This document shows positions 25,232 through 34,132 of a stretch of 64,000 nucleotides of DNA, one piece after another. The DNA is from Gordonia asplenii. GTDB taxonomy: Bacteria > Actinomycetota > Actinomycetes > Mycobacteriales > Mycobacteriaceae. The first letter of the stretch is position 1, and each line of letters starts with the position of its first letter. A program made the translations under genes and the position numbers. A model generated the notes under the pieces. It was given only the letters and a program-made list of their open reading frames with translations. It was not told the origin of the DNA and did not search any database. The stretch spans positions 1-64,000 of the forward strand of contig NZ_JABBNB010000016.1 in assembly GCF_012933505.1 (NCBI RefSeq), given 5' to 3'.

Positions 25232-27250
25232 CTACTCGTAGCCGGCCGCCCGCAGCGCCGACAGCAGGTCCGAGCGCGAGCCGGCGTCGAGGCGTCGACG
25301 GATCCGGGACACGTGATGTTCGACGGTTTTGGCGGAGATGAACAAGCGCTCGCCGATCTCTCGATAGGTGAAGCCCGCCAACAGTTCTCGGGCCACCTCG
25401 GCCTCGCGGTCGGTGAGCGGGCCGTCGACGGCGGGCGAGTCGGTCGGCACAGCGACCGAAGCGTCGTCGGCCGCCGCGAAGTAGGCCCGCCAGGCCGACG
25501 ACCACGCGGGCGGGTCGCCGTACGCGGCGAGCAGCCGATCGGCTGCGACGACGTGCGCCGCGACGGCGTCAGAGCAGCCCAATTCAGTTGCTGCCGAGGC
25601 AATTTCGCCCAGTAGGAGGAGCGCGAACAGATCGCTGCACGGAGTCAGCAGAACGTCGGAATACTCGGCCCACCGACGACGGAGGAGTTCGACGTCGCGG
25701 GAGCGTCGGGCCGCCCCCAGATCAGCGGCGGCAAGCAGCAGCCGATCACGCGGTGTCCCGGCCGCGACGTCGCCAGAAACCGCAGTACCCTCGACGACCC
25801 CGACGAACCGGCTCAGCAAGCCGGTACCGTCCGACGACGCCAGGTGCCGCGCACCCGCGTGGTCGCCGACGTGCAGCGCCACCATGGTCGCCACCCAGAC
25901 CTCCGGAGTCACATGGCTGCTCGCCGGCCGGGCCCCGAGTGTCACGGACTGCGAAAGCTGTTGTGCTGCACCGAGATAATCGTCCGAGAGGCTCGCCGCC
26001 AGTCCCGTGCGAAACAAGTCCGCCGCGAGTTGGGCTCCGGTAGGTGCCAGTCCGGCGGTGTCATCGACGACGATGCCCGCGCCCGTCCCGACGTCGGCGA
26101 TCATCGCCCCCACGCCGCCCGACGAACCCGTTGCGCGCCTGCACCATGCGAACAGGGTTGCCGCGTGACTGAGATGACCACGCGACCAGGCGACCTCGGC
26201 GGCGATGGAAACCAGTGCCGCAGTGTCGAATTCGCCGCCCAGTTCGCCGGTGGCGGATCTGGTCAGCAGATCGTCGGTCAGCGCCGAGGCGACGTCGAGA
26301 TGATTCGCGGCGAGCGCCGCCCGGGCGATCCGCAGCGCGTCGCCGACGTCGGGTGCCGCCTGCTGCAACACCGCGAGGAGTCGCGCGGCGGCCGGACCGT
26401 CGTCGACGCCGTGGATCAATACCTCGACGAGGGCGGGGTCGGTAATCCCCAAGCTGACCGCAGCCATCGCCTCGTCGACACTTAACACGTTGTGCTGCAA
26501 CCGATATGACAACGCCGCCCGATGGAGGTCGGCGAACCGCGCAGCCCCGACGACGGTGCGCAACGCGCCGACCACGACGCCGGGAAAAACGTCGGACGCA
26601 CTGAGCAGTCCGCTGCCGCGCGCGGCGTCGAGCGCGTCGACGATCACCTCGTCGTCGACGCCGAGAACTGCCGCAGCCGACGCCGGGTCGACCGGTTGTC
26701 GTAACGCGGCGAGCACCAACACCGACTGCGTAACCGGATCGAGCCGCCGGAGCAGTCGATGCTGCCACTGGGCGGCGACGTCCTCGACGACGGCGGCCAC
26801 CCGCTGGTCGGACGCGGCGTCGTCGAGCAGGGCCAGCGTCTCGTCGACGACCACCGCGACGCCGAGACTGCGTCGTCGGATGAGTGCCGCACCCGCGGTG
26901 CTCAGGCCGGTCGCGTCGGCCCGGGCGAGAACATCGGCGGTGGTCAGCGGCTCGTGGACGACGAGCCCGCCGTCCCGGGCGGCGAGCGCGGCGAGTGCGC
27001 CGAGTTCCGCGAAGTGATCGCGCGGTTCCGCGGCGGCCAATACTCGCAGACGTCCGCCGACGACGGCCGCGGCGAGCGCGTCGAGACGTTGTCCGTCGAG
27101 CAAATGCGCGTCGTCGACTACGACCCAGCCCTGCGATGCGGACCCGACGTCGTAGGACACGTCGTGCCCGGCGTCGCGCAGCTCGCCGGCCAGCTCGTGC
27201 AGCATCGTCGACTTTCCGCTGCCCGGCCCACCGCTGATCAGAACGCACAT
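25232..27250 (-). CDS. LuxR-family regulator with N-terminal P-loop ATPase (IniR-like)
   Basis: The 672 residues start with a Walker A motif (ISGGPGSGKSTMLHELAG, residues 5-22) and a Walker B-like VVVDDAHLLDG. A long helical sensor region follows, then a C-terminal LuxR helix-turn-helix (LTDREAEVARELLAGFTYRE, then IGERLFISAKTVEHHV). This is the large ATP-binding LuxR architecture. Its place beside iniB matches the mycobacterial activator of the ini operon (IniR, Rv0339c), so I infer that role. ATG 27250 is used; GTG 27268 is an alternative. It sits 32 bp after the Hsp70-like gene and is probably co-transcribed with it. Confidence 0.85.
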   Translation of the reverse strand: MCVLISGGPGSGKSTMLHELAGELRDAGHDVSYDVGSASQGWVVVDDAHLLDGQRLDALAAAVVGGRLRVLAAAEPRDHFAELGALAALAARDGGLVVHEPLTTADVLARADATGLSTAGAALIRRRSLGVAVVVDETLALLDDAASDQRVAAVVEDVAAQWQHRLLRRLDPVTQSVLVLAALRQPVDPASAAAVLGVDDEVIVDALDAARGSGLLSASDVFPGVVVGALRTVVGAARFADLHRAALSYRLQHNVLSVDEAMAAVSLGITDPALVEVLIHGVDDGPAAARLLAVLQQAAPDVGDALRIARAALAANHLDVASALTDDLLTRSATGELGGEFDTAALVSIAAEVAWSRGHLSHAATLFAWCRRATGSSGGVGAMIADVGTGAGIVVDDTAGLAPTGAQLAADLFRTGLAASLSDDYLGAAQQLSQSVTLGARPASSHVTPEVWVATMVALHVGDHAGARHLASSDGTGLLSRFVGVVEGTAVSGDVAAGTPRDRLLLAAADLGAARRSRDVELLRRRWAEYSDVLLTPCSDLFALLLLGEIASAATELGCSDAVAAHVVAADRLLAAYGDPPAWSSAWRAYFAAADDASVAVPTDSPAVDGPLTDREAEVARELLAGFTYREIGERLFISAKTVEHHVSRIRRRLDAGSRSDLLSALRAAGYE

Positions 27251-27282
27251 GCGGTTGTCGTCGATCACGGATCCGCTGACGC

Positions 27283-28953
27283 TCAAGGGCAAAGCACTTG
27301 CGTCACACCGCAAACGGTCTTGCCGACCTTCGGCACTACCTGGGGGATGACGGGAGTCTGGGGCGCGGGTTGTCCGGTCTCGACGGGCGGGGTGGCCGTG
27401 GAGCCGGAACCAGAGCCCGAACCGGAACCAGAACCAGAGCCCGAACCGGAGCCGGAACCGGTGTCCGAGCCCGATCCCGAGCCGGATCCGCCGCCGGTGT
27501 TCGCGGTGGTGGGGGCGGTCTGCGCCGGCGCGGGTGCCTGCTGACGCGCCGGGGCCGTCGAAGTGCCGGGCGGCGCGACCGTGGTGCCCGCGGCCTGCGT
27601 CGTACCCGGAGCCGGTGTCGTCGACGCCCCGACGGTGTCGGCCGTGGATTGTCGATCGCTGCCGTGTCGTTTCGTCGTCGCCGAACTCGGGTGCGGCGCA
27701 GACGTACTCGTCGTCGTAGTTTCGGCATTCGCGGGCGGTGCCGTCGTCTGATCGGTTCCGCCGACGACGCCGGTGCTCGCCGCGAGGGCGACCGCCGCTA
27801 CCGCTGCGACGCCGGCGACCGCGGCGCCGATGAGGATACGACGCCGCCACGACACGGGCGCGTCCGACGCCGTGTCGCCACGCGGAGCGGGGGAGAGACC
27901 GCGAGGCACGGCCGGGACGGCCACGACGGCGGCCGGAGCGGCTGCCGCGGGCACCAGCGCGGTGGCGGCCGCGGCCGAACCGCGGCGTGCCGCGATGATC
28001 GCGCCGCCGACCGCGGACTGCCGCGTGGGCTGCTCGACCAGGGTCACCGGAAAGGGGAGACTCGCGGCGAGAATCTCACCGACCAGCGGCGTCAGCGCGA
28101 CACCACCGGTGAGGATGAGTCCGGCGACGTCGCCGACGAGGAGATCGCACGACGCGATCGCCGCGGTGATGAGGCCAACCGATTCCGTGATCGGTCCGCG
28201 CAGGAGGCCCTCCAGCTCGGCGCGCACCACTCGGGCCTGCGTTGCGACGTGCGGAAGGGTGATCTCAACGGTCGACTCGGTGGCCGCCGACAACTCTTCT
28301 CGCGCACGCCGACTCGCGGTGCGCAGCCTGGCCAGTGCATCGACGACGGCGGGGTCGTCGATATGGGCCGGGTCGAGCGCGTCGGCCGCTCCGGTAGCCA
28401 TCAGCAGATGGGTGAGCAGACTGTGGTCGAACTCGTCGCCCCCGACCTCCCCGGAGAACATCGGCCGGCCGAGAATCGTCGGCTCGGCGTCGGCCGAGAC
28501 GACCGTTACCCGCAGGCCCGACGCACCGAGGTCGTAGATGACCTGGGTGCCGACCGCACCGGGCACCGCGGCGACGGTGGCGAGTGCTTCGGGTACCAAC
28601 GCTGCCGAGGGAAGGTCGGGGCCGGCGAGATCGTCGGACAGATTCTCGACGACCCGTGCGGCCGACTCCACCGCGTACTCGCTCCACCGGTCCGGATAGA
28701 CCAGGGTGACCGGTCCGCTCGGCGTGCGCGCCTGTCGCAGGACGTCGATCACGGCCTCGACGTAGAGGACCTCGGGAAAAACCGACGAACCGTCGTCTTC
28801 GATGATCGGTATCGGATCGCCGACGCCGTGCACCATATTGGGTTCCGATGTCAACGATGCGGTCGGGACGGCGAGCGTTTCGGAGCTGCCCGCCGTCGAG
28901 ACCGCGACGACGCTGTTCGCCGCGCCGATCTTGACACCCACACTGGTAGTCAT
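27283..28953 (-). CDS. Membrane-anchored Hsp70-like protein
   Basis: The 556 residues have an N-terminal Hsp70/actin-type ATPase domain. The phosphate-1-like loop VGVKIGAANSVVAVS (5-19) has Ala-Ala for the usual Gly-Thr/Thr-Thr. Phosphate-2-like VIYDLGASGLRVTVV and adenosine-motif LILTGGVALTPLVGEIL follow. No peptide-binding domain is present. Instead a transmembrane helix (ILIGAAVAGVAAVAAVALAA, near 372-391) leads to an outer tail of about 165 residues: Thr/Pro-rich, a Gly-Ser run near 487-518, and a C-terminal two-Cys motif (CGVTQVLC). GTG 28965 is an alternative start. It is divergent from iniB, an arrangement unlike the classical ini locus. Confidence 0.85.
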   Translation of the reverse strand: MTTSVGVKIGAANSVVAVSTAGSSETLAVPTASLTSEPNMVHGVGDPIPIIEDDGSSVFPEVLYVEAVIDVLRQARTPSGPVTLVYPDRWSEYAVESAARVVENLSDDLAGPDLPSAALVPEALATVAAVPGAVGTQVIYDLGASGLRVTVVSADAEPTILGRPMFSGEVGGDEFDHSLLTHLLMATGAADALDPAHIDDPAVVDALARLRTASRRAREELSAATESTVEITLPHVATQARVVRAELEGLLRGPITESVGLITAAIASCDLLVGDVAGLILTGGVALTPLVGEILAASLPFPVTLVEQPTRQSAVGGAIIAARRGSAAAATALVPAAAAPAAVVAVPAVPRGLSPAPRGDTASDAPVSWRRRILIGAAVAGVAAVAAVALAASTGVVGGTDQTTAPPANAETTTTSTSAPHPSSATTKRHGSDRQSTADTVGASTTPAPGTTQAAGTTVAPPGTSTAPARQQAPAPAQTAPTTANTGGGSGSGSGSDTGSGSGSGSGSGSGSGSGSGSTATPPVETGQPAPQTPVIPQVVPKVGKTVCGVTQVLCP

Positions 28954-29205
28954 TCTGGTGCTCACATCCTCAATGCTGCGGGCCTGATGAGCCCTGCTAT
29001 CACCTCCATTGTTCGTGGTAGGCGGCCGATTGGTTACACCTGGGGGACGGATTGGGGCAAAAGTCCCAGTCCCACCCCGGATGGCGGCGAGAACTAGGGT
29101 TTTCGCCCGACGCGGCGATGCCCGACGCGGCGCTAGTTTCGATGGCAGAGTGCATCGGCCGACCCCTTCGGCAGGTGCTTTTCGACCTTCGACGAGAGGC
29201 AAGAC
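28954..29205. promoter_or_regulatory. Divergent promoter region of the ini locus
   Basis: These 252 bp between the Hsp70-like gene and iniB must carry both promoters. A G-run/C-run block lies around 29042-29080 (GGGGGACGGATTGGGGC, then GTCCCAGTCCC), with weak dyad symmetry. No perfect operator could be picked out by eye. Confidence 0.4.
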
Positions 29206-32200
29206 ATGCCCACCAACGCAGTACTCGATTTCATCCTCCGACTGCTTCGCGATCAACAGGCAGCCGACTCCTACTGCCAGAATCCGAACCTCGAGCTCAA
29301 CCACGCCGGGCTCACCAACATCACGCCCGCAGACATCGCCGCGGCGGCTCCGCTGGTCGCCGGCGCGGCGACCAGCGCCAACCTCGGGGCCATCGTCGAT
29401 GCCGGCGGCGGAGGCGGGGCCGCAGTCGGCGGTGGCGTCGTCGGGGGCGGTCTCGGTGGCGGCGTGGTCGGTGGCGGTCTGACCGGGGGCGGCGTTGTCG
29501 GCGGCGGCGCGGGCGGGACCATCGGTGGCGGGACGATCGGTGGAGGCACCGTCGGTGGTGGGACGATCGGCGGTGGCACCATCGGTGGTGGGACCATCGG
29601 TGGTGGGACCATCGGTGGCGGGACCATCGGTGGCGGCACGATCGGCGGCGGGACCATCGGCGGTGGCACCATCGGCGGCGGATTCGGGGGACTGAATGCC
29701 GGCAACGTCAACATCGGCGGTCTGAACGCGGGCGGTCTGAACCTCGGCGGTCTCAACGTCGGAGGCGTGAACCTCGGCGGCGCCGACCACGGCAATCACG
29801 TCGGCGGAACCCTCGGCGCGGGCTTGGCGGCCGGACTCACCGCGGGCGGCGCCGGCGCCGCAGCGCTCGGTGCGACGCTGGGCGGCGCCCTGGAGTCGGT
29901 CCTGGGCGTCTCCTCGGTAGGCACGCCGTCGCTAGACGCCACTCTCGGTTCGTCCGTTGCCGGCGTGCTCGGCGCGGCACTCGGCGTCGACGCCGCCGGG
30001 ACCGCACAGCTCGCATCCGCCATCGACGCGGTCGCCACCGCAGGCGGATCGCTGTCCGGTGCCCTCGAATCGGGCTTGGCCGGTGGCGGCGACGCCGCCG
30101 GAGACGTCGGTACCGCGCTCGGCGGCGTCCTCGGCACCGCACTGAGCTCCGACAGTTCGCTCGGCGCGGGCTTCGCGACCGCGCTCACCGGTGGCGCCGA
30201 CGTCGCCACCGCACTGTCGTCGACGTTGTCGGGAGCGTTGGGTCTGAATTCCACCGTGCAAGCGCAGTTGCAGTCGGCCCTGTCGTCGACCATCTCCGCG
30301 GGCGGTGGCCTCGGCGGCGCATTCGACTCGGGAGTCCTGAACGGGTTGTCGGGCGGCTTGGCCACGTCGCTGTCGTCGTCGTTGGCGTCGACGCTGGGTC
30401 TCGGCGGCGGAGTCGCCGGAGACCTCGGCGCTGCGTTGGGCGGTGTCGCGGGTGCCGCGCTGACCGCCGGTCCCGGTCTGTCCGCCGATGCCGGCGCCGG
30501 TATCAGCGGCCTGGTCGGCGGTGCGCTGAGCTCGACGCTCGGCGTCGGGGCCGCACAGCAGGCCGGTCTGACCGCGGCACTCGACGGCGTCCTCGACGGC
30601 GCTTCGTTGCCCGCGATCTCCGCACCGGGTTTCACCTCGGCACTGAGCAGCCAGCTGTCAGCGGCGCTGGCCGGTGGCGGCAGCGCGGCGTCGACCCTCG
30701 GCGCGACCCTCGGCAGCTCGCTGGCGACCACCTTCAGCGGCGACGCCGGTGGTGCGCTCGCCGGCGGTGTCGGCCTCCAATCCGCGCTCAGCGCAACGCT
30801 TTCCGACGGCGCGGGTCTCGGCGGCAGCCTCGGCACCGGCGGCGACCTCGGCAGCGCCTTGACCGCGGCACTGCACGCGGGCGGAGTCACCGCGGCGACC
30901 ATCACCCCCTTGCTTTCCGGTGGATTGGCCACCGACCTCGCGGGCGAACTCGGCGCAACCGGTGCCGGCGGCGGCATGGCCGGAGCAGAACTCGGTTCGA
31001 CGCTGGCCGGAATGCTCTCCGGCGCGGCGGGTGGCGCAGTCGGCTCCGACGGCGGGGTTCTCGCCGCCGATCTCGCCTCTGCGCTCGGTGTCAGCGGTCC
31101 CGTCGTCGCGCAGCTCGGCTCGTCGCTCGACACCGCGATCGCCGCCGGTGGCGGCGGTGATCTGACGACCAGCCTGGTCAGCGCGCTGTCCGGCGGCGGC
31201 GAGGTCGGCGGCAACGTCGGCAGCGCCTTCGGAGCCGTGCTCGGCAGTGCGTTCAACGGAAGCCTGGGATCGGATATCTCGGCGGCGACCGGCGGCGGCG
31301 CCAGCCTCTCATCGGCATTGTCGACGACGCTGGGCAGCACCCTCGATCTCGACGCCCGCACGGCGGGCCAGGTGGGCGCGACCGTCGACACCGCGCTCGC
31401 CGCAAGCGGACACGGTCTCACCCTCGCGGCGACCGGGCCGGCCGTCCTGGGCTCTACTCTCGGTACCGCGGGCACCGGTGCCGCTGGGGCCGGATTCGGA
31501 TCGCTGACCGGCTTCGGATCGACGACCGCGGGCAACACCGCCTTCGGCTCGCTGACCGGGGTGTCGCAGACGCAAGGGGTCGGCGCGCTCCACGGCCTCG
31601 ACCCCCTATCGGGGCTGAGCCCGGTCCAAGGCGTGGATCCGGTGCACGGTGTCAGCCCGGTTCAAGGTCTGAGCCCGGTTCAAGGTTTGAGCCCAGTCCA
31701 GGGCGTGGATCCGGTGCACGGTGTCAGCCCGGTGCAGGGGCTGAGCCCAGTCCAGGGCGTGGATCCGGTGCACGGTGTCAGCCCGGTTCAAGGTCTGAGC
31801 CCGGTTCAAGGTTTGAGTCCAGTCCAGGGCGTGGATCCGGTGCACGGTGTCAGCCCGGTGCAGGGGCTGAGCCCAGTCCAGGGCGCGGATCCGGTGCACG
31901 GTGTCAGCCCGGTGCAGGGTCTGAGCCCAGTCCAAGGCGTGAGCCCGGTACACGGTGTCAGCCCGGTCCAGGGCACGGACACCGCGGGCACCGGGTCCAA
32001 CCTGCCGAGCACCACGGGATCAGGCGTGCAGGGAACGCAGCAGCCTTCGGGAACCGCTGTGCCGCACCTCGATTCGACGACGACGGGCACCAGCCCGGTC
32101 GACGCCGGTCTGCACACCACCGGTGACGCCACCGGCGGTCTGTCGTCCGATCTCGGCACCGACCCGACGTCGGGCTTGTCCGGCGGCCTGCACACCGGCC

Positions 32201-32304
32201 TGACTTCGGGGCTGACGACCCACACCGACACCTCGACCACCGATCACACCGACACCACCTCGCATGGGCATACCGGTGTGGATCTGCACGGAATCGGTGG
32301 ATGA
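29206..32304 (+). CDS. iniB: IniB-like Gly/Ala-rich protein
   Basis: The 1032 residues start with the IniB N-terminal domain (VLDFILRLLRDQQAADSYCQ near 6-25, then LTNITPADIAAAAPLV). A Gly-rich block of IGGGT repeats follows (about 103-161), with N-G-G-L repeats to about 195. A long Ala/Gly/Ser/Leu-rich central region of degenerate repeats comes next. Twenty hexapeptides of the type (S/D)PV(Q/H)G(V/L) lie at 805-924, before a Thr/His-rich tail. It has no signal peptide. The mycobacterial counterpart is induced by cell-wall inhibitors; its function is unresolved. It is followed 1 nt later by iniA. Confidence 0.88.
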   Translation: MPTNAVLDFILRLLRDQQAADSYCQNPNLELNHAGLTNITPADIAAAAPLVAGAATSANLGAIVDAGGGGGAAVGGGVVGGGLGGGVVGGGLTGGGVVGGGAGGTIGGGTIGGGTVGGGTIGGGTIGGGTIGGGTIGGGTIGGGTIGGGTIGGGTIGGGFGGLNAGNVNIGGLNAGGLNLGGLNVGGVNLGGADHGNHVGGTLGAGLAAGLTAGGAGAAALGATLGGALESVLGVSSVGTPSLDATLGSSVAGVLGAALGVDAAGTAQLASAIDAVATAGGSLSGALESGLAGGGDAAGDVGTALGGVLGTALSSDSSLGAGFATALTGGADVATALSSTLSGALGLNSTVQAQLQSALSSTISAGGGLGGAFDSGVLNGLSGGLATSLSSSLASTLGLGGGVAGDLGAALGGVAGAALTAGPGLSADAGAGISGLVGGALSSTLGVGAAQQAGLTAALDGVLDGASLPAISAPGFTSALSSQLSAALAGGGSAASTLGATLGSSLATTFSGDAGGALAGGVGLQSALSATLSDGAGLGGSLGTGGDLGSALTAALHAGGVTAATITPLLSGGLATDLAGELGATGAGGGMAGAELGSTLAGMLSGAAGGAVGSDGGVLAADLASALGVSGPVVAQLGSSLDTAIAAGGGGDLTTSLVSALSGGGEVGGNVGSAFGAVLGSAFNGSLGSDISAATGGGASLSSALSTTLGSTLDLDARTAGQVGATVDTALAASGHGLTLAATGPAVLGSTLGTAGTGAAGAGFGSLTGFGSTTAGNTAFGSLTGVSQTQGVGALHGLDPLSGLSPVQGVDPVHGVSPVQGLSPVQGLSPVQGVDPVHGVSPVQGLSPVQGVDPVHGVSPVQGLSPVQGLSPVQGVDPVHGVSPVQGLSPVQGADPVHGVSPVQGLSPVQGVSPVHGVSPVQGTDTAGTGSNLPSTTGSGVQGTQQPSGTAVPHLDSTTTGTSPVDAGLHTTGDATGGLSSDLGTDPTSGLSGGLHTGLTSGLTTHTDTSTTDHTDTTSHGHTGVDLHGIGG
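29515..29690 (+). repeat. GGIIGGGT-coding short repeats in iniB
   Basis: About 13 near-identical 12-15-bp units (GGTGGGACCATC and variants) encode IGGGT repeats. This is likely to be length-variable between strains by slippage. Confidence 0.75.
31618..31977 (+). repeat. Twenty 18-bp repeats in iniB with higher-order structure
   Basis: The 360 bp encode 20 consecutive hexapeptides. The order SPVQG-V, DPVHG-V, SPVQG-L recurs in larger blocks of 54-90 bp that are nearly identical at DNA level (for example GTGGATCCGGTGCACGG repeats five times exactly or with one change). This points to recent block duplication. Confidence 0.85.
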
Positions 32305-32305
32305 T

Positions 32306-34132
32306 GTGACCGTGGCGCAATCACCTGCGCGGGCGTCGACCGCAGACGACCTCGGCGCGATCGCGGACAACCTGTCTGCGATCGCCGCCGTGGCCGGGCG
32401 GCGTGACCTCGCCGACCGACTCCTCGCGGCGACCACTCGTCTCCGCGACCCCCGGCTGCGCATCGTCGTCGTCGGGCAGCTCAACCAGGGCAAGAGCCAG
32501 TTCGTCAACGCCTTGCTGAACATGGCGGTGTGCCGCGTCGGAGATGACGAGACCACCGCGGTTCCGACCCTCGTCCAGTACGGGGCGCAGCCGGCGGCGG
32601 AACTGATCGTCGGCGATCGCCGCGGTCACGAGTCGGTTGCGCTGCCGTCGTCGGCGATCGGGACCATCACCTCGGGAACCGACTTCGCGGGCGGCAAAGA
32701 CGTTGTGCGCGTGGACGTCTCGGTGCCGAGCGCGCTGCTTGCCGACGGACTCGTTGTCATCGACACACCTGGCGTCGGCGGGCACGGACATCCGTTCGCG
32801 GCGATGACGCTGGGCATGGTGTCGACCGCGGACGCGGTCTTCTTCGTGTCCGACTCCAGTCAGGAGTTCACCGCACCGGAGATGAACTTCCTGACTCAGG
32901 TCACCACGCTGTGCCCGACGGTCGCGTGTCTGCTCACCAAGACCGACCTCTACCCGCACTGGCGGGCCGTCGCCGACGCCGACCGGTCGCATCTGCGGTC
33001 GGCCGGTATCGACATCCCGGTGTTGCCGGTGTCGTCGCACCTGCGCGCCCATGCCTTCGCCCGGCAGGACGAACGGCTCAACGCGGAGGCGGGCTTCGCC
33101 GATCTGTACGACTACCTGCGTGCCGAGGTACTAGCGAAAGCCGTTGCGGCCAGCCGTGACTCGGCGACCGACGACATCCGGGTGGTCGCCGAGCATCTCG
33201 CGCTGGCGATGAGCGGCGAGCTGGCGGCACTCGGCGATCCGGCGGTCGCCGAGCAGGCGCGCAGCGCTTTGGTGGCGGCGTCGGAGCAGGCAGAGCAGAT
33301 GCGACGCGAGTCGGCGCGCTGGCAGCACACGCTCAACGACGGCATCGTCGATCTGGCCGCCGACATCGACCACGATCTGCGTGACCGGCTGCGTGCGGTG
33401 ACTCGCGAAGCGGAGGCCGCGATCGACGATTCCGACCCGGCCAAGGATTGGGACCGCCTCGCCGACTGGCTCGTCGAACAGACGTCGGTGGTCATCGGGG
33501 AGAACTTCGTGTGGGCCACCGAGCGGGCGCAGTGGCTGGGCGAGCGGGTCGCGGATCACTTTGCGGCGACCGGTGATTCGACGCTGCCGTCCCTGGGCAT
33601 CACCGATCTCGACGGCCTGCTCGACGAGGTGACCGCGCTCGCGGCGCCCGATGTCGAGCGCACCGGCATCGCGCAGAAGCTGCTGATCGGCATGCGCGGG
33701 TCATACGGCGGTGTCCTGATGTTCGGATTGATCTCGACGATGATGGGCGTGGCGCTCATCAACCCGATTTCGGTGGGTGCCGGACTTCTCTTGGGCAGCA
33801 AGGCATATCGTGACGACAAGCAGGCGAAGATCCTCGAGCGGCGTGGGAAGGCGAAGATGGCGGTGCGCGCGTTCACCGACGACGTGAGCTTCCAAGTCGG
33901 CAAGGAGTCGAGAGACCGGTTGCGCACCATGCAGCGGGTGTTACGCGACCACTTCACCGGGGTGGCCGAGCAGGCGGCCCGTTCGATCAATGAGTCGCTC
34001 GCCGCGGCGCAGTCGGCGGCCGAATTGGCGGGCACCCAACGTGAGTCGCGTCGGGCTGCACTGGAGCAGGAACTCAAAAGCGTTGCGGCGCTGCGCAATC
34101 GTGCCGACCAATTGGCGCTGGGTTCGGCATGA
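32306..34132 (+). CDS. iniA: Dynamin-like GTPase IniA
   Basis: Large membrane-remodelling GTPase; the mycobacterial homologue is a bacterial dynamin-like protein that fuses or splits membranes and is induced by isoniazid-type stress. The 608 residues start at GTG 32306 with GGTGGA six bases upstream, directly after the iniB stop. The G1 loop is VVGQLNQGKSQFVNALL, G3 is VVIDTPGVGGHG and G4 is LLTKTDLY. A long helical stalk follows. Near residue 475 lies a hydrophobic segment (GVLMFGLISTMMGVALINPI) matching the membrane-insertion paddle. Its stop overlaps the iniC start (ATGA). Confidence 0.93.
   Translation: MTVAQSPARASTADDLGAIADNLSAIAAVAGRRDLADRLLAATTRLRDPRLRIVVVGQLNQGKSQFVNALLNMAVCRVGDDETTAVPTLVQYGAQPAAELIVGDRRGHESVALPSSAIGTITSGTDFAGGKDVVRVDVSVPSALLADGLVVIDTPGVGGHGHPFAAMTLGMVSTADAVFFVSDSSQEFTAPEMNFLTQVTTLCPTVACLLTKTDLYPHWRAVADADRSHLRSAGIDIPVLPVSSHLRAHAFARQDERLNAEAGFADLYDYLRAEVLAKAVAASRDSATDDIRVVAEHLALAMSGELAALGDPAVAEQARSALVAASEQAEQMRRESARWQHTLNDGIVDLAADIDHDLRDRLRAVTREAEAAIDDSDPAKDWDRLADWLVEQTSVVIGENFVWATERAQWLGERVADHFAATGDSTLPSLGITDLDGLLDEVTALAAPDVERTGIAQKLLIGMRGSYGGVLMFGLISTMMGVALINPISVGAGLLLGSKAYRDDKQAKILERRGKAKMAVRAFTDDVSFQVGKESRDRLRTMQRVLRDHFTGVAEQAARSINESLAAAQSAAELAGTQRESRRAALEQELKSVAALRNRADQLALGSA

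Noticed and set aside
27251..27850. N-terminal extension of the LuxR-type gene
   Set aside because: It overlaps the Hsp70-like gene in another frame. The Walker A domain starts right after ATG 27250.
28954..29799. N-terminal extension of the Hsp70-like frame into iniB
   Set aside because: The ATPase domain begins at ATG 28953 or GTG 28965; the upstream residues are the complement of iniB coding sequence.
29796..31538. Long Pro/Ala-rich frame antisense to iniB
   Set aside because: It is the complement of Gly/Ala codons in the iniB repeats and has no independent evidence.
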